From the NCBI GenBank assembly GCA_013042825.1, contig JABDPL010000009.1, positions 1-6,039 of the forward strand: 6,039 nt of DNA, in the 5' to 3' direction. Both the position numbers and the translations under genes were made by a program. This DNA is from Flavobacteriaceae bacterium (GTDB lineage: Bacteria; Bacteroidota; Bacteroidia; Flavobacteriales; Flavobacteriaceae). The notes under the pieces were generated by a model. That model was not told where the DNA came from and searched no databases. It saw only the letters and a list, made by a program, of their open reading frames with translations. This document shows, one piece after another, positions 1 to 5,403 of this stretch (the first letter of the stretch is position 1; each line of letters begins with the position of its first letter).

Positions 1-844
1 TGTTGATGCCGGACCCGATCGAAAAGAGATCATGACCAGGGAAACCATGAAACAATGTCTGGAAGTGATCAGAAAAACCGGTGCGCATACCCTAGACCTA
101 ACGGGCGGGGCCCCTGAAATGAATCCCGACTTCCGTTGGTTTGTAGATGAAGCATCAAAGGCCGGAATAAAGGATTTTATCGTTCGTTCTAATCTAACCA
201 TAATTAAGGCCAATAAGAAATATGCCGACCTCCCCGAGTTCTTTAAATCACATAACATCCATGTGGTGTCATCTATGCCGCACTGGACACGCGGTAAAAC
301 TGATAAACAGCGTGGGAAGGGAGTTTTCGACAAATCGATTAAAGCCCTGAAAGATCTCAACGCCATCGGATACGGTTTGCCTGAGAGTGAGTTGCGTCTC
401 GACCTTGTTTATAATCCGTCAGGAGCGTTCCTGCCAGGAGATCAGGCTGCCCTGGAAGCCGATTTTAAGAAAGCTCTTTATGAAGATTTCGGAATTCATT
501 TTCACAAGCTGTTTGCTCTGACGAATCTTCCTATCAGCCGTTTTCTCGATTATTTGATCGCTTCTGAAAATTATGAAGATTACATGTATTCGCTGGTTGA
601 AGCCTTTAATCCTTCCGCGGTTACAAACGTTATGTGCAAAAATACCTTATCGGTTAGCTGGGATGGTTGGTTATATGACTGCGATTTTAACCAAATGCTC
701 GGTATGAAGGTCAACAGTAAGGTGAAACACATAAGTGAATACAATGAAGAATTACTTAATAAACGCCTCATAACCATTTCACAGCATTGTTATGGATGCA
801 CAGCCGGGGCTGGAAGCAGCTGTCAGGGGAGCCTGGATTCATGA
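1..844 (+). CDS. arsS: Arsenosugar biosynthesis radical SAM protein ArsS (5'-partial, Cys form)
   Basis: The reading frame is open from base 2, so the gene starts upstream. The first visible residues, VDAGPDRKE, are those that follow the CxxxCxxC iron-sulfur motif in this family; the cluster cysteines themselves lie just outside the window. Visible motifs are LTGGAPE (bases 98-118), the SAM-binding GGE-type strand of radical SAM enzymes, and a C-terminal Cys-rich part with Cys codons at 635, 680, 788, 797 and 821 (CYGCTAGAGSSC), probably ligands of an auxiliary iron-sulfur cluster. The family is known to join the 5'-deoxyadenosyl group of SAM to dimethylarsenite, the carbon-arsenic step of arsenosugar synthesis. 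Some relatives carry selenocysteine in the C-terminal domain; here all such positions are ordinary Cys codons. The TGA at 842-844 overlaps the ATG of the rhodanese gene (ATGA). It acts in the cytoplasm. Identity is firm from the motifs and neighbours; the exact substrate is inferred from the family. Confidence 0.9.
   Translation, partial: VDAGPDRKEIMTRETMKQCLEVIRKTGAHTLDLTGGAPEMNPDFRWFVDEASKAGIKDFIVRSNLTIIKANKKYADLPEFFKSHNIHVVSSMPHWTRGKTDKQRGKGVFDKSIKALKDLNAIGYGLPESELRLDLVYNPSGAFLPGDQAALEADFKKALYEDFGIHFHKLFALTNLPISRFLDYLIASENYEDYMYSLVEAFNPSAVTNVMCKNTLSVSWDGWLYDCDFNQMLGMKVNSKVKHISEYNEELLNKRLITISQHCYGCTAGAGSSCQGSLDS
825..831 (+). promoter_or_regulatory. Shine-Dalgarno-like sequence before the rhodanese start
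   Basis: AGGGGAG lies inside the end of arsS, nine bases before the ATG at 841. Most genes in this run lack such a motif, as is common in Bacteroidota. It supports 841 over the in-frame ATG at 787 as the start, in agreement with the signal peptide that begins at 841. Confidence 0.5.
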
Positions 845-1338
845 AAGCATATCTCCTTTACATACTAGCCCTGATCTGTTACAGCCAGACTTTTGGCCAG
901 AGCACAATGCATGAGATGATCGCCAATTATAACAAAGAAACGGTTCCGTATGTAACCGTAAAAGAGCTTTTAGATTGGAAGGAATATGTTTTACTCGATA
1001 CAAGAGAGAAGACAGAATTCGATATCAGTCATATAAAGAATTCAAATTATGTTGGTTACAGCACATTTAACATTCAAAGCGTTTTGCGTCACCATCCGGA
1101 TAAAAATAAGCCCATAGTAGTCTATTGATCGTTGGGTATCCGTTCCGAAGATATAGGCGAGCAATTGATCATGGCTGGTTACACCGATGTCTTTAATCTG
1201 TATGGGGGTATTTTTGAATGGTTTAAGCAGGGACAGCCGGTTTATGACGCAGCGAATAATCGTGTAGAAAAAATTCACGGATACCTTCCCCGGTATGGCA
1301 AATGGTTAACCAAAGGGCTTAAGGTTTATGACGAATAG
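841..1338 (+). CDS. Secreted rhodanese-like selenoprotein (TGA at catalytic Cys)
   Basis: The gene reads as 165 residues if the TGA at 1126-1128 is decoded as selenocysteine (residue 96). Residues 1-20 (MKAYLLYILA...QTFGQ) form a signal peptide with a hydrophobic core, so the protein should be exported to the periplasm. The rhodanese domain follows: LLDTRE at 51-56, then PIVVY-U-SLGIRS at 91-102 where rhodaneses have the catalytic Cys loop (CxxGxR), then GYTDVFNLYGGIFEW at 113-127 and a basic tail. Homology continues without a break on both sides of the TGA in one frame, and TGA replaces precisely the persulfide-carrying Cys. Cys-containing rhodaneses of this type occur in related clusters. 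It overlaps arsS by 4 bases and the next gene by 11. A sulfur- or redox-transfer role in arsenic metabolism is plausible but not shown. The alternative is a nonsense mutation of a Cys codon in a decaying gene; the otherwise intact tail argues against this. Confidence 0.82.
1126..1128 (+). other. In-frame TGA, probable selenocysteine codon
   Basis: The TGA falls between VVY and SLGIRSEDIGEQL, at the position of the catalytic Cys in rhodaneses. It is the only stop in the frame between 841 and the TAG at 1336-1338. Recoding requires SelA/SelB/SelC/SelD elsewhere in the genome, which cannot be seen here. Confidence 0.8.
1126..1171 (+). promoter_or_regulatory. Candidate bacterial SECIS hairpin
   Basis: A hairpin found by hand begins at the TGA. 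Its lower stem pairs 1126-1130 (TGATC) with 1167-1171 (GATCA), then 1131-1134 (GTTG) with 1162-1165 (CAAT, one G-U pair), with a one-base bulge at 1166. After an internal loop, a short upper stem pairs 1137-1140 (TATC) with 1150-1153 (GATA), leaving the apical loop CGTTCCGAA with G as its second base. The overall size is close to that of the Escherichia coli fdhF element, but the apical loop starts only 12 bases after the TGA, somewhat nearer than usual. No energy calculation was made. Confidence 0.45.
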
Positions 1339-1960
1339 ATTGCTTATTGTTTTTACTAAAAATCTTATTGCAGGAAAAGTAAAGACACGCCTGGCGAAAA
1401 CCATTGGCGATCAATCTGCGCTCAAGGTCTACGAATTTCTTTTGAATCACACCCAAAATCTAACCGAAGATATCGTTTGCGATCGACAGGTGGGATATGC
1501 CGAGCATATAGTGGAAGAAGATATCTGGGCCGGTTCCCGCACCTCAAAATTCATACAAAATGGATCTGACCTGGGTGAACGTATGAGCCGGGCATTTAAA
1601 GATGGATTCAAGGCGGGCTATGATCATATTATCCTTATCGGAAGCGATTGTTTTGAATTACAGTCTAAACATCTGGATTCAGCGTTTCGGGCTTTAAACG
1701 AATATGATGTTGTAATCGGCCCGGCCAGGGATGGGGGTTATTATCTCATCGGAATGTCAGATTTCAGACCTGAATTATTCCTCGAACAAAATTGGGGTAC
1801 TTCTGCTGTTTTGAAACAAACGTTACATCAAATAAATAATGAAGATGTATTTTTACTTGATGAATTAAATGACATTGACAACTTCGACGATTTGAAGGAA
1901 AATCAAGAATTATTAGAGCTACTCAATATCAATGATAAGATATATAAATCAGACAATTGA
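1328..1960 (+). CDS. CofC-like nucleotidyl/glycosyltransferase, arsenosugar cluster type (TIGR04282 family)
   Basis: This 210-residue protein has a GT-A/nucleotidyltransferase fold signature: FTKNLIAGKVKTRLA at 9-23 (nucleotide-binding N-terminus with the Lys/Arg-rich KTRLA), NGSDLGERMSRAF at 78-90, IGSDC at 104-108 (metal-binding Asp), and GPARDGGYYLIG at 131-142. These are the hallmarks of the rSAM/selenodomain-associated transferase 1 family, related to the phospholactate guanylyltransferase CofC. The length is typical and no signal peptide is present, so it is cytoplasmic. Members are thought to help attach the aglycone to the arsenic-bearing sugar or to activate a precursor; the exact reaction is not settled to my knowledge. 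Its ATG overlaps the rhodanese end by 11 bases, and its own end overlaps the phosphorylase gene by 29 bases, which points to coupled translation. The C-terminal ~25 residues are rich in Asp, Glu, Leu and Asn and look poorly conserved. Confidence 0.88.
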   Translation: MTNRLLIVFTKNLIAGKVKTRLAKTIGDQSALKVYEFLLNHTQNLTEDIVCDRQVGYAEHIVEEDIWAGSRTSKFIQNGSDLGERMSRAFKDGFKAGYDHIILIGSDCFELQSKHLDSAFRALNEYDVVIGPARDGGYYLIGMSDFRPELFLEQNWGTSAVLKQTLHQINNEDVFLLDELNDIDNFDDLKENQELLELLNINDKIYKSDN

Positions 1961-2744
1961 ATACCTCAGGGAGAAAGGGATTGGTGAAGCCGATGTTGGA
2001 ATCATTCTTGGCACCGGCCTCGGACAAATAGTTGATCAGATCACTATAGAAAAGCAGATCAGCTATAACCACATACCGAATTTCCCGACAGCAACGGTTG
2101 AATTTCATAAAGGAAAACTGATTTATGGGAGCCTTGCCGGTAAAAAGGTCATTGTTATGCAAGGCCGTTTTCATGTTTATGAAGGCTATTCCCTGCGGGA
2201 TGTCACCTATCCGGTTCGCATTATGGAAAAACTTGGCATTCATACGCTATTGATCTCCAATGCCTCCGGCGCCATAAATCTCAACTTTAAGAAAGGGGAC
2301 CTTATGCTTTTAGAAGACCATATAAACCTTCAGGGGAGTTCACCTCTCGCATTTAAAGGTGTTGAGCGCCTTGGAGAGCGATTCACCGATATGAGTGCAC
2401 CTTATGATCCCGGGATTATTCAAACATTTGAAGACCTTGCAAAGACTAACGATATCGTTTTACACAAAGGGGTATATGCCAGTGTGGTAGGGCCGCAACT
2501 GGAAACAAGGGCCGAATACAGGATGTTAAAGGCCCTGGGGGCAGATTCTGTGGGCATGAGCACAGTTCCCGAAGTGATAGTGGCCAATCACCTTAACTTA
2601 AGGGTTGGTGCGGTGTCAGTTTTAACCGATGAGTGCGACCCGGATAACCTGGAACCTATTAATATTGAAGAAATAATCGCTATGGCAGCCAAGGCCGAAC
2701 CTAATATGATCACCTTATTTACCGAATTGATTAAAACACTTTGA
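1932..2744 (+). CDS. Purine nucleoside phosphorylase, arsenosugar-cluster associated
   Basis: This is a 270-residue trimeric-type (PNP/MTAP superfamily) nucleoside phosphorylase. Visible sites are GTGLG at 27-31 (phosphate loop), MQGRFHVYEGY at 76-86 (Arg and His for phosphate, Tyr near ribose), SNASG at 109-113, GPQLET at 187-192 with the purine-site Glu at 191, VGMST at 207-211 (ribose-contact Met), and LTDEC at 231-235. The last carries Asp where inosine/guanosine-specific enzymes usually have Asn, whereas methylthioadenosine phosphorylases have Asp. This would fit 6-aminopurine substrates. In context it may release adenine from the deoxyadenosyl-arsenical made by ArsS, leaving a sugar phosphate for the transferases; that is inference. 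The start at 1932 is chosen because the N-terminal helix before VGIILGTG is needed by the family, even though it overlaps the previous gene by 29 bases. One base separates its stop from the arsM remnant. Confidence 0.9.
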   Translation: MIRYINQTIEYLREKGIGEADVGIILGTGLGQIVDQITIEKQISYNHIPNFPTATVEFHKGKLIYGSLAGKKVIVMQGRFHVYEGYSLRDVTYPVRIMEKLGIHTLLISNASGAINLNFKKGDLMLLEDHINLQGSSPLAFKGVERLGERFTDMSAPYDPGIIQTFEDLAKTNDIVLHKGVYASVVGPQLETRAEYRMLKALGADSVGMSTVPEVIVANHLNLRVGAVSVLTDECDPDNLEPINIEEIIAMAAKAEPNMITLFTELIKTL

Positions 2745-2745
2745 T

Positions 2746-2901
2746 ATGAGTTATCCGGATACCACATATGAGGTATATAAAAAAGCCGCTCTTACTCCCG
2801 ATGCAGGCTTATGCTGCACAACTAATCCGGTTTGGGAGCTACCCGGCTTTACGATCCCGAAGATCATGCAAGAGATGAATGATGGTGGCAGATGCTGCTG
2901 A
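2746..2901 (+). pseudogene. arsM: Internally deleted arsenite methyltransferase ArsM (N- and C-terminal ends joined)
   Basis: The 51-codon frame begins MSYPDTTYEVYKKAAL, followed by TPDAGLCCTTNPVWELPGF and IPKIMQEMN. I recognise this as the N-terminus of the Bacteroidota arsenosugar-cluster ArsM, including the arsenic-binding Cys pair (residues 23-24). In that family this is followed by some 300 residues with the SAM-binding methyltransferase fold. Here residue 45 (Asn) runs straight into DGGRCC and a TGA, which resembles the DGGGCC-type C-terminal end of the same family. The simplest reading is a clean in-frame internal deletion with the junction near bases 2880-2884. No SAM-binding glycine motif remains, so it cannot methylate. 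It sits exactly where an ArsM gene would be expected, one base after the phosphorylase. It might still be translated as a small peptide with two CC pairs, or the gap may be an assembly collapse. Family assignment is from memory of the sequence, not a search. Confidence 0.72.
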
Positions 2902-2922
2902 GATCCTGATAGAACCTGATCC

Positions 2923-3804
2923 ATGGAAAAGTATATCGACATAATCAAGAACTCCTATTCCGGTTACTGGAATTACCTCAAGCAAGAAGTGATCTTTGAA
3001 AATCACTGGGATAATTATTTTTACGGACTCATAGTGATCTCCCTTCTGGTTTGGTTGCTTGAGATCGTCTTCCCGTGGCGAAAAGGTCAATCCCTTTTCA
3101 GGAAGGATTTCTGGCTGGATACCTTTTATATGTTCTTTAATTTCTTCCTTTTGAATTTGATAGTCCTTATTGCGCTTTCCAATACCGCAGCCGAGATCTT
3201 CAATGATGCTTTAGGGGTTTTTAAAATTGAGATATCCGATCTGCAGCTTTTCGATGTAGATCATTTGCCGATTTGGTTGGGATTGTTGATATTCTTCATC
3301 ATTTCCGATTTCGTTCAATGGAATACCCATCGGTTATTACATCGGATTCCGTGGTTATGGAATTTTCACAAAGTACATCACAGTGTGAAGGAAATGGGAT
3401 TTGCAGCGCATTTGAGGTACCACTGGATGGAACCTGTGGTCTATAAGACACTACTATATGTTCCTATCGCAATTATCGGTGGTTTCGATGCGCAGGATGT
3501 TGCCATAGTACATTTCTCTGCATTGGCTATAGGACATTTGAATCATGCCAATTTAGGTTGGGATTACGGATTCCTGAAGTATTTGCTTAACAATCCCAAG
3601 ATGCATATCTGGCATCATGCAAAGGAATTACCGGCTAATGTGAGGTACGGGGTCAATTTCGGACTTACCCTTAGCCTATGGGATTATATCTTTAAAACAG
3701 ATTATATTCCCTCCGATGGAAGGGATATCGAGCTCGGATTCCCGGGAGATGAGACCTTTCCGAAGAGTTTTATAAAACAAGAATTATATCCGCTGAGCAA
3801 ATGA
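2923..3804 (+). CDS. Sterol desaturase / fatty acid hydroxylase family membrane protein
   Basis: This 293-residue integral membrane di-iron oxygenase belongs to the fatty acid hydroxylase superfamily. Hydrophobic segments lie at about 34-51, 68-90, 116-131 and 174-204. The His clusters that bind the iron pair are all present: HRLLH at 136-140, HKVHH at 149-153, HLNHAN at 205-210 and HIWHH at 228-232, so the enzyme looks intact. The family hydroxylates or desaturates lipid chains, sterols or carotenoids, or cleaves ether lipids; the substrate here cannot be told from sequence. It is 21 bases downstream of the arsM remnant, in the same frame but separated by two TGA codons, and overlaps the DUF547 gene by 4 bases (ATGA). 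No ribosome binding motif is seen before the ATG. Its place inside an arsenosugar operon invites the idea of a role in arsenic-containing lipids, which is speculative. Confidence 0.88.
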   Translation: MEKYIDIIKNSYSGYWNYLKQEVIFENHWDNYFYGLIVISLLVWLLEIVFPWRKGQSLFRKDFWLDTFYMFFNFFLLNLIVLIALSNTAAEIFNDALGVFKIEISDLQLFDVDHLPIWLGLLIFFIISDFVQWNTHRLLHRIPWLWNFHKVHHSVKEMGFAAHLRYHWMEPVVYKTLLYVPIAIIGGFDAQDVAIVHFSALAIGHLNHANLGWDYGFLKYLLNNPKMHIWHHAKELPANVRYGVNFGLTLSLWDYIFKTDYIPSDGRDIELGFPGDETFPKSFIKQELYPLSK

Positions 3805-4718
3805 TACGATCGCTAATTTTAGTTTTCTCGATGGTTTTCTTTAGCAATTGTGCAAGCCGTGATTTAAGTGTGAATGTGAAACAAGATTCATATATCGCAC
3901 CCTTTGAAAGTTCTGATTTTACCTCCGAGAATACCCTCGACGAACAATTGGAGCAACTGGAAGAAGAAGACCTTAGTATAGATCTGAGTGGCTCGGCTTT
4001 TATTGAAACCGACCAGATGACAGCTGAGGAAATCGAAACATTTATTACAAACTCGAGTGCAAGTGCTGAGGCTGAACAATCTATTCATCAATCCTGGGAT
4101 GATCTGTTAAGCAAGCATGTTTCACGGGACGGCCTGGTCAATTATAGCGGTTTTAAATCAGACTGGAAAGACTTAAGGAATTACATCGAAAATCTCGGCG
4201 TTAATATTCCTGACAACACCTATAACCGATCTGATAAACTGGCTTACTGGATAAATGCTTACAATGCGCTAACGGTAGACCTTATCCTGAGGAATTATCC
4301 GCTTAAAAGTATTAAGGACATCAATGGTCCCTGGAACCAACGTCTATGGAAACTCGGAGATAAATGGTATAACCTCGACGAGATTGAGCATCAGATCCTT
4401 AGAAAGATGAATGAACCCAGGATTCATTTTGCCATTGTATGTGCTTCTTATTCTTGTCCGAAATTGATGAATAAAGCCTACCTAGGCAGCAAAATTGACG
4501 ATCAATTAACCAAGGCTACAGAAGAATTCCTTTCAGATAAAAACAGGAATTCAATTACTTCAGATGCGCTAGAGATCTCAAAGATCTTCCAATGGTTCGC
4601 AAAAGATTTCAAACAAAACGGAACCCTTATTGATTTCCTGAACCGTTATTCCGGAGGAAAAATATCACCTAAAGCCAAAATTCGTTATAAAACCTATGAT
4701 TGGGCCTTAAATGAATAA
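3801..4718 (+). CDS. DUF547 domain lipoprotein
   Basis: This 305-residue protein starts with a short lipoprotein signal (MIRSLILVFSMVFFSNC), giving a lipidated Cys at residue 17 and membrane anchoring in the envelope. Residues 18-95 are a Ser/Asp/Glu-rich linker with a strongly acidic stretch (47-57, DEQLEQLEEED), probably disordered or helical. The DUF547 domain covers about 98-300: SWDDLLSKHVSRDGLVNY at 98-115, KLAYWINAYNA at 146-156, LDEIEHQILR at 192-201, and RIHFAIVCASYSCPKL at 207-222. The conserved Cys pair in the last motif (214 and 219) resembles a catalytic or metal site. DUF547 proteins are common beside arsenosugar genes in Bacteroidota; the function is unknown, though a distant likeness to papain-like/transglutaminase folds has been suggested for such domains. 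It overlaps its neighbours by 4 and 8 bases, so it is very likely co-expressed with the hydroxylase and the glycosyltransferase. Confidence 0.88.
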   Translation: MIRSLILVFSMVFFSNCASRDLSVNVKQDSYIAPFESSDFTSENTLDEQLEQLEEEDLSIDLSGSAFIETDQMTAEEIETFITNSSASAEAEQSIHQSWDDLLSKHVSRDGLVNYSGFKSDWKDLRNYIENLGVNIPDNTYNRSDKLAYWINAYNALTVDLILRNYPLKSIKDINGPWNQRLWKLGDKWYNLDEIEHQILRKMNEPRIHFAIVCASYSCPKLMNKAYLGSKIDDQLTKATEEFLSDKNRNSITSDALEISKIFQWFAKDFKQNGTLIDFLNRYSGGKISPKAKIRYKTYDWALNE

Positions 4719-5403
4719 GATCTCCATCATAATCCCGGTTTTAAATGAAGCTGAGTATATCGGCAGGCTGATATCGCATGTGCAACTTAATTCAGAGCAG
4801 AGTAACATCGCCGAGATCATAGTAGTAGACGGCGGAAGCCATGATGACACCGTTAAGATCGCTTCTGAATTTTCAGGGATAAAGATTCTCAAAACTGATC
4901 GGGGTCGCGCCATCCAGATGAATTCAGGTGCAGAACAGGCGACCGGAGACATCTTATATTTTCTTCATGCCGATTCCTTTCCACCTGAGAATTTTGATAA
5001 AAAAATTATCGCTCGGATATCGAAATCAAAACCGGCTGGTTGCTTTCAATTGAAATTTGACGATGACCACTGGTGGCTTCGCCTGGCCGGATGGTTTACA
5101 CAATTCAACTGGCGTATATGCCGTGGGGGAGATCAAAGCCTTTTTATCAGCAGGTCTTTATTCAAAGATATAGGCAAATTCAACACCTCTTATTTGATCT
5201 ATGAAGACAATGATTTGATCCAGAAATTATATGACCGCCGTGCGTTTACAGTTATCAAGTCTCCCATAATATCTTCAGCCCGCTGTTACAGGAAAAACGG
5301 CGTCTGGCGGCTGCAGTTCCATTTTTGGGCCATCTATCTCAAGAAATGGCTTGGAGCCTCGGCAGATGACATATACCATTATTATAAAAGGAATATAATT
5401 TAA
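4711..5403 (+). CDS. Family 2 glycosyltransferase, arsenosugar cluster type (TIGR04283 family)
   Basis: This 230-residue GT-A glycosyltransferase has ISIIIPVLNEAEYIGRLI at 4-21, EIIVVDGGSHDDT at 35-47, KTDRGRAIQMNSGA at 61-74, ILYFLHADSFPP at 81-92 (HAD in the place of the metal-binding DxD), RGGDQSLFISRSLF at 138-151 and YEDNDL at 164-169, with the acidic residues that usually serve as base. These motifs match the rSAM/selenodomain-associated transferase 2 family, whose members sit with ArsS and the CofC-like transferase. The family usually has no transmembrane region; the segment around 204-211 is only weakly hydrophobic, so a cytoplasmic or membrane-associated enzyme is expected. It probably adds or handles the sugar or glycerol part of the arsenosugar, but donor and acceptor are not known. 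It overlaps the DUF547 gene by 8 bases and ends the operon; its TAA overlaps the stop of the convergent glycosidase gene. Confidence 0.9.
   Translation: MNKISIIIPVLNEAEYIGRLISHVQLNSEQSNIAEIIVVDGGSHDDTVKIASEFSGIKILKTDRGRAIQMNSGAEQATGDILYFLHADSFPPENFDKKIIARISKSKPAGCFQLKFDDDHWWLRLAGWFTQFNWRICRGGDQSLFISRSLFKDIGKFNTSYLIYEDNDLIQKLYDRRAFTVIKSPIISSARCYRKNGVWRLQFHFWAIYLKKWLGASADDIYHYYKRNII

Noticed and set aside
787..840. An earlier start for the rhodanese at ATG 787
   Set aside because: It would add 18 residues overlapping arsS in front of a clear signal peptide; the Shine-Dalgarno-like AGGGGAG favours 841.
842..844. The TGA at the end of arsS as a second selenocysteine codon
   Set aside because: Reading on gives only a few residues before a TAG with no family likeness, and the TGA overlaps the ATG of the next gene in the common ATGA arrangement.
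1132..1338. A separate small gene starting at TTG 1132
   Set aside because: It is the second half of the rhodanese domain, in the same frame just after the TGA, with no start signal of its own.
2899..2919. Read-through of the two TGA codons joining the arsM remnant to the hydroxylase in the same frame
   Set aside because: The residues between the stops (DPDRT) match nothing, and the hydroxylase has a good ATG of its own at 2923. The shared frame is probably chance.
2902..2922. Direct repeat CCTGAT in the spacer after the arsM remnant as a deletion scar or attachment site
   Set aside because: It is six bases long, occurs after the stop rather than at the inferred junction, and could easily arise by chance.
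2839..3090. Minus-strand open frames opposite the operon genes, such as this one and 1929-2243
   Set aside because: They lie antisense to well-supported genes, have no recognisable motifs, and their composition is that expected from shadow frames.
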